64,000 nucleotides of DNA from Diplosphaera chodatii (Eukaryota; Chlorophyta; Trebouxiophyceae; Prasiolales; Stichococcaceae): positions 1,736,001-1,800,000 of the forward strand of contig JAALGY010000012.1 of the NCBI GenBank assembly GCA_032358165.1. The letters are read 5' to 3'. The position numbers and the translations under genes were made by a program. Within the stretch, counting starts at the first letter, position 1. Each line of letters opens with the position of its first letter. Below the pieces are notes generated by a model. That model had not been told where the DNA came from and did no database searches. It saw only the letters and a program-made list of their open reading frames with translations. This document shows positions 32,417 to 42,600 of the stretch, one piece after another.

Positions 32417-35376
32417 TCAGTACTTGGGAAAGGCGGAACCCTCCACCCTGTCGCAAGCCGACAAGCCGTCCAGCAGGTCACGAGCAGCAATGCCAGCCTC
32501 GGCAAGCCATTGCACCGCGACCTGCACAGGTTCAATCTGTACGGTATGCATAAGCGGCAGTCAAGGTTTCTGCTCGGATGTCTGCATACACAACAAATGC
32601 ATCTGCAGCATCGCACCTGCGAGTCGTTGCCCCTGCGACACAGCACGACCAATGGCTGCTGTGATTGCTGCCTGCTGCTGCCAGGACTCCTCTCTTGAAG
32701 CAGGTCCTTGATCTCGCCTATCCTGCTGCGCAGCTTGTCGAAAGGGATATTGACGGAGCCTGCGGCAGACATGCAAACTTGCTTGGCACTCCGCCCACAG
32801 CAGACCAGGGTGGACATACTTCTGCGCGCGGTTGCATTCGGACAGGGACTATGCTTAATCTGCATGCCACCGATAGGCTGGTGAATTTGACCAGTCCAGC
32901 ACCTGGCAGCCGACACATGTCGAACTGATCAGCTGGGCGCACGTCTAGCAGCACCGGCTGGCTGTGAGCAGCTTTGCCATTTGGCACCATGGCAGCTGTT
33001 CCTGACAATGTTGCCGCCAGCTGCTGAGGTGACACCCGCTTAGCGTGTGGCAGGAGCTGCTGTTTGGGGGCTGCATCATCTGCTGCCTACATATGTACAC
33101 ACGGCACATTGCCTACCGAGGCAGACATGCAAAGGGAAGCCTGCAGCCGGCGGCCTGGTCGTTTGCCCAGCTTCCAAGCAACAGTCAACCTGGCCTGTGA
33201 ATGCGCCGTAATCATAACTGGCAAGGCTGTCTGCGCTGATGGTCGGTGATCTGCCACATGCGGCACATTCCGGATTCCTGGAGTTAAAGAACATGCATTC
33301 CAGCACTTGATTGGCTGCTGTGTCTGCACATCACACTTCAACTTGAGCAATGCACGAGGTGGAGTTAATGGCATGCCTGTGCAGCAAGCATGCTTGAGCC
33401 ACAAGGGGAGGTGCTGACCTGGCACGCAGCTGTACTGTGGTGAACCGGCCTGAGAGCGTGTCCGCGATCAGCAGGCGCCGTGCCAGTACATTTCCGATAC
33501 CAGCCGCCAATTTGGTTGCCTCAACTGCCTGTGTTTCATGGCTACTACTTCAGCCACATGTTACAGCAATGCGCTCAAGCTGTCAACAGTAACTAGCAAG
33601 TACACCACCCCTCACAGCAGCTGGTGACAAGGAGCTGGTGACAAGTGCCAATGGAGCACTGGGCAGCTTTGCAATACTCAGTCCACCAGCACAGCAAACG
33701 ACCTGCAAGCAGCCGATGAAGCCCGGCACGGGGCCCAGCACCCCGGCATCAGAGCAGCGGCTGCAGGCATCGGCGCGCGGTGCAACTGGGTACAGGCACC
33801 GGTAGCATGGTCCTGCAGTATTGACAAAGCATTGACCAAGCCTTCGCATCTACCCTTAGAAGCAGCCATGGCTTCCTTCCTGCTGTACACACCTGCAGAC
33901 GATGGTGCGCATTGCACGCCTTGCCATCAATGTGACACGACCAGACCAACAATGTCAATTTGGGGCTGCCAGTCGGTGTGCTGGTTTCACCTTCTGGTCC
34001 GTGGTTATACACGGTCAGCTGGCCATCGGTGCCAAGCGCCGCGCCGGAAACCAACGGCTTGCCAGCGATGACGCACGCATCGCTGGCTAGGTACCTGCAC
34101 TCGCACGTGTGGGATGCTTGTGCAACTGACTGGCAAAGCTCGAGCGTGTTTGAGATGGGACAGCACACGCACACCATGGTGATGCCCATGCAAGATGCTG
34201 GTACCGTGTTGGCGCGTTGTCGCTGGCATCAACGATGATGTCATACCGCCGCACCAGCGCCAAGGCATTGTCTGGCGTAAAGCCGTCTCTGTGGACCTCG
34301 ACCTGCAGCAAGAGCAGCAGCACCAGATCTTTGATGTTCAGGCTGTCAATCGCCATGACTCTACACAGTTCATGCTCTCTCCAGCCCAGCTGCACCTAAG
34401 CTGCGGGTCATGTGCGCACACATCGCTGGCCCCGGCACCTGGATCGTGCTATTGATTGCACGAGCTGCAGCGGCTGCGGAGTCTGCCTTGTGGCTGCCCA
34501 CTGACGACTCAGCATGCGCCACCTGCCTGTGGATGTTGCTGAGCTCCACAGCATCCCTGCAGATTGATGACCTGCTGTTCGATACATGTTGATGTTCCAG
34601 GAGTCAATGAGGCGCAGCGCGTCCACTGCAGCCTCAGGCATCAAGGTGCATAACCCAGACCCTGCCGGATCAGGTACCCACACACCTGTCGACGATCCCC
34701 AGACGGCCAACTCCAGCTGCAGCTAAGTACAATATCGCTGGGCAGCCCAAGCCGCCAGCTCCTACCACCAGCACCGAGGCCTGCTTCAGGCGCACCTGCC
34801 CTGCAATGCACCGCATGTTATTGCTGCTCAAACTAGATGTGACAGCAAACTGCAGAATACCACGGCACTAGGATTGTACAGGTATCCATCGAAGGTCGTC
34901 GCACCATCACGCCCTTGGGTGACCCTGCTGCCCGACGTGCGCACCTTGCACTCCCAGCGCCGGCAGAATCAGCTGCCGGCTGTAGCGCTCGATGTCGGCA
35001 CGCGTCAGGGGATGCCCGCTGCTCTCCCACTCGAATGATGGCGCTGCTGCACTGCTGGAAGGAGTGCCATGCTGCTCAGGTGCGACCTGTGCTGGCGTTT
35101 GACCCGCATCCTGAGCGCTGGACGGTTGTGCACCTGCATGAAGACCATGCACATGGGCGGCTACGCGCCAGAAGGGATCATGCATCGATGTCTTTGAGCA
35201 GCAAGTCGTGCACATCGTTACCACGTGTTCTTTGAGCTACCTAGTTTGACCTCTAGAGACGCCACACGGTTCCTCAGTTCCTCGACTTCATGCCGGAGCG
35301 CCGCGTTTTCTGCATGCACACTTGCATTACAGCCGGCTTGCGACGCGGCCATTTGTGCTGTGTCAGGTTGTGTCAT
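32417..35376 (-). CDS. CNX5: Adenylyltransferase and sulfurtransferase MOCS3/CNX5 (UBA4)
   Basis: Cytosolic E1-like enzyme that adenylates and thiocarboxylates the small sulfur carriers for molybdopterin synthesis (MOCS2A/CNX7) and for tRNA wobble-uridine thiolation (URM1). Twelve exons in phase: 35376-35241, 35133-34945, 34800-34686, 34556-34439, 34302-34205, 34094-33991, 33812-33703, 33528-33419, 33277-33190, 33038-32903, 32759-32617 and 32521-32417; 483 residues (plant CNX5 ~460). An N-terminal coiled coil ([20 protein letters not shown]) is followed by [16 protein letters not shown], the nucleotide loop [38 protein letters not shown] and [16 protein letters not shown]. The zinc cysteines are in GPCYRCLYP...CSRCSDAG and CAACG. 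The C-terminal rhodanese domain has [19 protein letters not shown] and the active loop CRRGNDSQ, whose Cys is present. It ends FPKY. Confidence 0.95.
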
Positions 35377-36081
35377 CCACACGTCCGAGACCCAATGATC
35401 AGCAATCAGCAAGAGGAGCTATGGGTCTCTCTTGCGGCCCTCCATGCATGTGCATGCTGACCTCAGCATGCAGGATCTTCCCACATGCATTATTATATTG
35501 AACAGCGCTTCATCAACCGGCACGGCTGCTTTTGCTTCCAAATGATGTAGCAACGTGGTTAGCATTTGCTCAGGAAGTCGTTACGATGCCACCACCCTAA
35601 CACAGTGACTCTTTGCCCTGTTGCAAACATGTGGCAGTGTTCAGGAGCGCAGCAGCAAGCCAGCCGATGTATGAGGTCGCACAGCGAGCCGAACGCCGTT
35701 TTGCCACTCAGTCGCTACTTGCTTCCCGTGCTGCGCACAACACGAAGCTTGTCGACTTGCCGTGCCGGCAAGCGAAGGCATCAGGTGACTGCATGTTGCG
35801 CACATTGAGAACATGTCGTTCGTGGTGGTGCCGTAGGGTGCAGTCTGAAGGTTGCCATCTGATCCTTTCAGCAAATTTGGCCGGCAGGTGCGGGCAGCTG
35901 CAGATAATGGCGCAGGTGCCAGCGGGCAAGATGACCGGCCAGCTTTCGGATCGCCAGAGTGGCGCAGCAGACCCGCTGCGGTGATGCCCGTCACATCACC
36001 TGACCCTGTGCTGCAATCATATAGCATGTGAGACAGTGTGGTGCAGTTCCAGACAACGCCGTGTGCATGTTGCTCATGCAG
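35377..36081. promoter_or_regulatory. Divergent intergenic region, includes unplaced first exon
   Basis: It holds the CNX5 promoter and leader and, on the plus strand, the unresolved 5' part of the small membrane-protein gene. Candidate starts at 35929 (MTGQLSDRQSG) and 35972 (MPVTSPDPVLQSYS) do not join the next exon in phase. Confidence 0.35.
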
Positions 36082-36679
36082 ATTTCACTGCCAGGGTCTG
36101 CACGAGACCCTGGAGTGTGGTTTGTGCTGGCTGGATTTGTCAGGATTGCCGCGCTGACGATGTCCATGGGCACATCCCCATTCGGTGAGATGCTACTGCC
36201 TGCATGCATGTAAGCTCGAGTGCCGGGAGACACCGTTGGCGACTCCCTCCATGTAAACCATATACTACTGTGCACCTTGCCAATGCAGGCGGAATGGGCG
36301 ATCTGATTGTCGTGCTCCCAGTCGCAGTAGGCACGTGCCACACACCTTTGTTGTTCAACTGTGTACAGACATGGAGCGTGCCACTACGCATGTCTGAACA
36401 CCGCTTTTCACCTGCAGGGCTTGGACTGTTTGGCAAGTGGGTTGTCCAAAACAATCTCATGCAAAGGTATGCACCGCAACATGTTTCAGGTGTGCAGCGC
36501 ATGTGAATCAACACACTTCGCACCTGAATTGCGATAGATGGTTCCAGACAGGTCATGCCTCATGCTGCAGGAAATGGTTTGCACGCGCGCTAGTCGTGGC
36601 AGCAGTAGCCTTCCTATACATCAGCCACCTCGCCTACAGACGGTACCATGTCTGCTCTGATCTAGCTTCCTCCGACTGA
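36082..36679 (+). CDS. Small membrane protein, 5' end unresolved
   Basis: Exons 36082-36184, 36418-36466 and 36571-36679 join in phase and end at TGA 36679. They encode a first hydrophobic segment (WFVLAGFVRIAALTMSMG), a loop with GLGLFGKWVVQNNLMQR, and a second membrane segment (ALVVAAVAFLYISHLAYRR) with a short polar tail. That is about 86 residues plus an N-terminal piece I could not assign. Basic residues flank both segments. I do not recognise the family. Candidates would include small subunits of respiratory or ER complexes. Opposite-strand frames lack splice support. Confidence 0.5.
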
Positions 36680-36750
36680 TGGTGAGAATGTGCTGGTGGG
36701 AGGTGCATACAGCTGTCGGTCGCCAGTAAAACGTCAATTTTGGTTTTCCT

Positions 36751-37578
36751 ATGACTGGTCAGAACGCTGATCAAGCGCTGGACGCAGCAGCAGGCAGCGG
36801 AGCCACAGGCAGCAGCAGTGGTGCAGCGGCCGCAGCCAGCGGTACGCCGGCTGCCGACTGCTGCGGAGGCGGAGGCGGCAGGCGTCGATTGGCAGCGGCC
36901 CACCCGGGAGTACAGGTGGGTGAACCGTTGGGCATGTACATGACATGTGTCGATGGTAGGGTTGACGTGGCAATGTGTTCTCGAGGACTGTAGAACACTT
37001 GGTTTTGTTTGTGCAGGCTGGGAAAGAAGTGATTAGGCGCCTCGGACCTGATCTCTCCTCCTACGGTAGTTGGAAAGCGAGGCAGAATGTACATATGAGC
37101 ATAGCGTGGTTTATAGCTACCGGTACCCGATGTGCCCTCGTCAATGATGTCGCATTCAGCTGCTGTCGGACCAGTCATGTCTGCTGTTGCTTACATAATG
37201 TAAAGAACACATGGTGACATCGCAGCGACGAAAGACAAGTAAGGGTGAGCACAGCGCATTCGGATGCTGATGGAAAGCTAATTGCAGGCACTGACTCTGC
37301 TGCAGTGGTCATGCGGTATCTGAAGCTGAAACCACGGCAAGTGAAGGCTGCCTGCGAAAACAGATGTCTGTCATATAAGTCTGCTGAAACCTTCTCGGGC
37401 ACATGCCCAAACTACCCACGTGCTGCAGCCAATCTTCTGCTGCCCTGGCCAGCCCATCTGCCATCTGCTGCTCCCTTCCACACAGCATGCTGTGCTGTGT
37501 TCTCAAGTCTCCGGAGGCATGAGCAAATTCGTTACATGCCGGCGCCTTGGCAAGCGTCCAGCCTCGCAGATGCTCTGA
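36751..37578 (+). CDS. Small Ala/Gly-rich protein, unknown (tentative model)
   Basis: Model: 36751-36915, 37017-37065, 37288-37340 and 37486-37578, phases consistent, 119 residues. It starts MTGQNADQALDAAAGSG, followed by an Ala/Ser/Gly-rich stretch with CCGGGGGRRR. It then has AGKEVIRRLGPDLSSYG, DSAAVVMRYLKLKPRQ and a basic tail (SKFVTCRRLGKRPASQML). The first two exons are the best supported. The third and fourth rest on good acceptors (the fourth has a strong pyrimidine tract) but the palindromic TTACATAATGTAA at 37191 could instead end the transcript earlier. No family is recognised. The 3' end lies 97 bases from the convergent MATH-BTB gene. Confidence 0.45.
37191..37203. terminator. Palindromic TGTAA/TTACA, possible two-way polyadenylation signal
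   Basis: TTACATAATGTAA contains the algal TGTAA signal on both strands and lies between two convergent genes. The placement suggests shared 3' processing, but only by position. Confidence 0.3.
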
Positions 37579-37674
37579 TCATGTGCCAGCGTATTGATGC
37601 TGGCGCCCCCTGCACCGCTCCGCTGACCGGCCGGAGGATCACAACCGCATCTGGGCCTCAGCGCCAGGCACGCC

Positions 37675-40600
37675 TCACTCGCGGCGCTGGCGCACGCGGC
37701 GGGCCTGGTCGTCCATGGCCGCCGCCGCCGGGTCCGCGGGGGCGGCAGCGGCAGCAGGGACGACAGCGGCTGCGACGCCCGCGGGCGCCTGTGCAGCGGC
37801 GGGGGGCGGCGCCCCGGCCGGCGGCGCCGCGGGCGCCTGCGCAGGGTTCGCCGCGGGCTGTGCAGCGGCCGCGGGCGCGCCCGCCGCGACCACGGCGGCG
37901 GCGTTGCCGGCGGGCGCCGCGCCGCCCTCCGCGCGCGCGTACGTGCTGCTGCCGTACCCGCGGATGGCCTTCTGGCTGTGGCGCTCGCCATTGGCCGCCG
38001 CGATGGTGTGCAGCAGCTCCGCCTGCAGTTTTGCACCAGCGATGAGCGCTCCTCAGTCACGATGCAATGATGACGCCATCGGTGGCGCAATGGAATCCAC
38101 ATAATCGAGTCCGCATGAGCCCTTGGCAGGGGGCGGGGCGCGCCTGCAGCTGGGGGCAGGAGCGGATCATGTGCTGGTAGCCCTCGGACTGCATGACCGC
38201 GCCCAGGTTGCGCGACACGAACTCCAGGCACACGCGCTTCAGCTCCGCCGCGTGGTTCTGCTCCCCCAGCGCCAGCGTCGTCGCCACCGTGTCCACCTCC
38301 ACCTGCAGCCGACAAGTCGACAACCGTGAGAAGATCCAATGTATGTGATTGCACTTTGCCCCCTTGTAGATGCACCCTGCCGCTTTGTCTGCGATCAGTC
38401 AAAATAGAGCTGCAAGTCAAAGTATGGCGACGTTGGATGGCAGCAGCTGCATGCAGATCTGCATGCAGACAGGCGTTGCCTCAGAAAGCGCACCGTCTCG
38501 CACAGCCGCCGCTCGCAGATGCCGCGCAGGCGCGGCAGCTGGAAGCGGTCCGCCGCCACCAGCAGGTGCTGCGCCATCGCCACATCCAGGTTGGCGCCAT
38601 CAGAGTCCTGCATCATGTGATCAAGATCACCTCTTAGCAGTACATGATGCGCATGAGCAAGCAGCAAGAAGACAGTTGGCGTCACATAGCATTGCCTTCT
38701 TCGAGCAAAGCTGTACCAATGACCACGCTGTGATCCGTCTGCATATGCCAGCAGTCCAGCGCACCTCGGGCAGTGCATCAGTGTAGGCGAAGTGGAGCAG
38801 GGCGCGGAACACGGGGGCCCGCACGTCCTGTATCTCCACCTGGTCCTCCTTCCCTTCTCGCATGCCGCCCCCCAGCAGCGCCTTGAAGACCGGCGACCGC
38901 GCCTGCAGGCCCAGGTGATGTAGGTTCAGGGCGACAAGGCAAGAATATCCCATCGCAGGCTTTATTTGGCATGCTGAAGGCTGAAGCATGCAGGTGCATG
39001 ACTTGCTGGAGCCGAATCAACACAACAAAGTAGTGCATGAGCTCCAAGCATGTCGGCATGACAAGACAGCGGACCTGGAGGATGATGCGGTGGGCGCGCG
39101 TCATCTCGTCCTCCACCTTGAAGGTGACGTCGGCGCCGGCGCCGCTCTCCAGCAGCGCGTGCATGTCCTTGCCCATGCTCGGCGGCGGCACCTGGGGGCA
39201 ACATGCAGACAAATGTCAGGCTACGCCGCGACGGCAGCACCGATGCAGTGACATATGCATGCACAGGCTCCTACTGCATCATCATGCAAATGCAGCACGA
39301 AGACCGCCAGGGCGGGTCCCGTTGCATGGCAAAGTTTAGGGCGCACCTGCACGGAGGGGGCGCGGGGGACGGGGTGCCCGGCGCGGGTGAGCGCGCCGCC
39401 CGACGACACCACCAGCTCGATGGTGTAGCGGATGACGATGGTGTCATTCAGCAGGTACCCATTCGCCGGGTTCTCCAGTGTGCTGCGGCGCACGAACTTG
39501 CGGTAGCCGTGGCAGTTGCGCGCATTCGGGTCCTGCACCCGTACAACAGAACTTGTCAGCATCAGGTCTTCAGGACTGCAATCTGTGCACATGGTATGCA
39601 CGTGCCAAGCATGCATGCAAAAGCTTGCTGCTGCTTGCGAGCGTTGCACAGTCTCGACCTGCATGCAATGGTTTTGATGCTGACCTGGCGTGCACAGCTG
39701 ATCTTGACGGCGCCCTGGTCCCTCCGGCGACCCTTGGTCAGGTCGCGGCCTCCGTTTGCTGCACAGGGGCAACACTGATGTCAAGCATTCTTGCAATCAT
39801 GTGACAGCACCAGTTAGTCGGCCAGAGCAACTCCAAAAGAGTGCCGCCACACAAATGCTTGCACTCTGCATGCACTGGCCACCCTCATTGCAGCTCGAAA
39901 GGCATGCCAGCTGTTTATTGTGAGTTCTGCATCGTCAAGACACGGATGAGGGCGGTGGCAGCGCACGTGACTGGTCGACGAGGGTGAAGCGGTGGAAGGC
40001 GCGCACTACGCGCCCGTCGGAGGTGGACACCACGCCCTGCGGGTCGGCGCCCTCCCCGATCAGCGCCACAAACAGCGCCGCGTACTGGTCCATCTCACGG
40101 CGCGGCTGCGCGCCCGCCGCCATCACCGCCTGCTGCAGATCGCAGTACTAGCCGGGTTGGCTCGAGTGTCTTGAGACATGGGTCATGTTGCACTGAACTG
40201 CAGCTGAAGCACCAACTACTTGCTCGACGGCTACAGCTCCAGCGGACGAAAGCGTGCAGATGTATGGGAGGAGCACCTGGGCAGGGTGCATGTGGTGCGC
40301 GGGGTTGATGGCCAGCTGCTGGACTTCGACGCCGGGCGGCTGCTGCGGCATCGCCGCCGGCACGTTGGGGGGCTGCGGCATCGGCGCAAAGTACTGCTGC
40401 ACGTCCTGGCCGGCCGCGTGCTGCTGCTGCAGATGCTGCACAACGGGCGGGTGGCCGTGCGCCTGCCGCGGGTCCGGCTGCTGGGCGGGCGGCGGCGGCG
40501 GGTGGCCGGCGTGGCCCTGGGGCTGCGGCGGCGGCAGGGCGGGCGGCCCGCCGTGCCCGTGGTTGCCCAGGTGCGGCAGCGGCACCGGCGGCGGCATGCC

Positions 40601-41348
40601 CGGCCGCATCGGCGGCGGCAGCTGCGCGGGGGGCTGTGGCTGGGGCGGCGCCGGCGGCGCGCCCGCAGGCTGCGGGGCGCCGGGCGCCGCTGCGTGCTGG
40701 CCCGGGGCGTCGGCCGGGGGCCGGGGCGCGGGCGCCGCCCCGGGCGGCGCCGCTGCCGCGGCCTGCGCGGCCGCCAGCGCCTGCGCGCGGCCGTTGCCGT
40801 GCTGCGGCGGCTGGATTGCGCCGACGCCGCCCTCCATGTCCATCGCGTCCGAGGAGGAGCTGCGCTTGCCGTCCGGGTAGAACAGCAGCACCTGGGGGAA
40901 GTTTCATGACATGATGGCCTGTCAGAAGTGGATCGTGTTCATGATGAGCTGGTGCAAGGACTGGCCCTGCTGCATGTGACGCGCTGCAGACGCCTGCCAC
41001 CCACCCATTCGTGGCCGCCCACTGTGAAGCGCTCGCTGGCGATGGGCTCGCCATCCCCTATGCCCTTGACGAGGCTGTAGCCCACGATTGTGTGCTCATG
41101 CTCGCCTGCACATCGCGGCGATCCACACACTCAGCAGCTGCACACGGTCAGAGCTGGCGCTGCACAGTAGGAGGTCCTGGAACCCCCTGGGGTCTGGAAC
41201 CCCAGGCGCAGGCGCTGCATGCGCACTGCAGGGACCTGCCAGGCCGCGGGAGCACCGGCGCCACACCTGTGATGGTGTCGGTGACGGTTCTGGACGTTGA
41301 CCGCCACGACCTGTCAGGGCTGGCTGCCGGCCCCTCAGCGGGCGGCAT
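37675..41348 (-). CDS. MATH-BTB protein (BPM-like Cullin-3 substrate adaptor) with insertion in MATH domain
   Basis: Family members recruit substrates through MATH and Cullin-3 through BTB. Eleven exons in phase: 41348-41267, 41105-41005, 40891-40277, 40132-39967, 39758-39685, 39532-39347, 39191-39075, 38902-38765, 38607-38494, 38302-38144 and 38022-37675; 699 residues. MATH: TSRTVTDTITGGEHEHTIVG, FTVGGHEW, VLLFYPDGKR, then an insertion of ~190 Pro/Gly/His/Gln-rich residues. MATH then resumes with MDQYAALFVALIGEGADPQG, HRFTLVDQSPNGG and HGYRKFVRRSTLE. BTB: MGKDMHALLESGAGADVTFK, ARSPVFKALLGGGM, FRALLHFAYTDALPE. BACK-like helices: AQHLLVAADRFQLPRLRGIC, LKRVCLEFVSRNLGAVM. The C-terminal ~70 residues are Ala/Pro repeats. 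The intron after exon 10 seems to use a GC donor (CAG|GCGCGC). ATG 41348 is the nearest start, but the frame is open upstream, so it may be longer. Confidence 0.9.
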
Positions 41349-42600
41349 CACCGCCGCAGCGGCCTGCTCTGGAGCCGCCAGAATGCCCGCCCTTGCCTCG
41401 TCCCAATACGAGTTGGACGAAAAGGGCTGACACAGCCGCTCGGTGACGACGAGGCTTCCGTCAGCGTGCCTCGGGTACCTGCAGCAAGGGGTGCAGGACT
41501 TGTCAGTAGGGGCAGACAACCGGCACGCCAACGGCGGTCAGCGACCGCGCTGCTCGCCGCTGGCATCGCAATCAGCCGTAGGACTCGGCTGGCAGCCGCA
41601 GCATGTCCATGGCAGCCTGATACGCGCCAGGACCTCGATGACGTGAAATTGCGTTTGTGTGGCTTTACAGGAGCTCGGCAGGGCCGTGCGGCTGCTGATC
41701 AACGGCCCGCCTCCCAGACAGCACGATACTGGCGCTGAGCTAGAGATAGAAAGCACAGCTGCATGTGAACCTCCCATGCGCTTGCGCCGGTTGAAAACGC
41801 GCTCACCTTGCGCGCACTCGCCCTGTATCCCAGCGCTAAGGCGCACAGCGCGCCGCGCACGTGTCCTGATATGGCTGACTAGTCTCCGACGAGTCTGCTC
41901 TGCAGGCTACCGACTATGACTCGCAAGTGACTCGGGGCTTCGCAGACAGGCGGTGCAGGAGGGCGCAAGTTACTTCTCTTCTGGGTTCTGGCGGGAGGTT
42001 GGTCTTCACATGTGACAGAAAGTCTCCATGTTTGCATCTGCAGCGAAGTCCCGCCATCCGGCTCGCGGGGTTGAGAACCCAGCATCATGAGAAGCCCGCG
42101 GCACAAATAGCCCGGTACTTCAGTGCTCGGGGTTTGTCAAACAGCAAATCTGCATCGAACTGCCTCCACAACCTCCACAGCCTCGTCCGAAGGTTGTTGT
42201 AAGCACTGCTGCAGAGTTCAGCAGGCGTCTTGTCCCCCGCTGACGCATGAGTCTTAGTTCCGCTGCATGCTGAGCAGCGCGTTCTGCTGATCAAAGCACG
42301 TTCGTCGAGCTTTGCCAGCATGTGCACCACAAGCAGTAGGCGGCTCTTATCACCCGCGCGAGATCAGCGCTTGCGCCTGTGCATCATGCAGTTGGTGTAA
42401 AACACACCGCGCTCCCTCATTGCACCAGTGTGTGCACTGGCCAGCGCGCGGTACTCGCAAGAGAATAGACCTACGAGAACTCAGGGTGACCGGTCTGGGA
42501 AACGCAACAACACCACGTTGTCTTCCGAGTGCAGCCGATCCACTGGAGTGCACTGGAGTGCAACCCAAATGCCAAGTCAAAGCAGCTGACTCAGATATAC
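41349..42600. promoter_or_regulatory. Divergent intergenic region between MATH-BTB and SPOC/TFIIS genes
   Basis: Both genes start away from this 1.25 kb. An open frame continues upstream of the MATH-BTB start to about 41470 and may be leader or extra coding sequence. A 10-base tandem duplication (cactggagtg twice) is at 42541-42560. I find no other supported gene. Confidence 0.35.

Noticed and set aside
40148..41054. Plus-strand and alternative minus frames rich in Arg/Pro/Ala over MATH-BTB exon 3
   Set aside because: They are shadows of the low-complexity exon. Only one frame joins the flanking MATH exons in phase.
42085..42321. Minus-strand ORF with AYNNLRTRLWRLWRQF
   Set aside because: No splice partners, no recognisable motif, and it sits in a divergent promoter region. 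Too weak to call.
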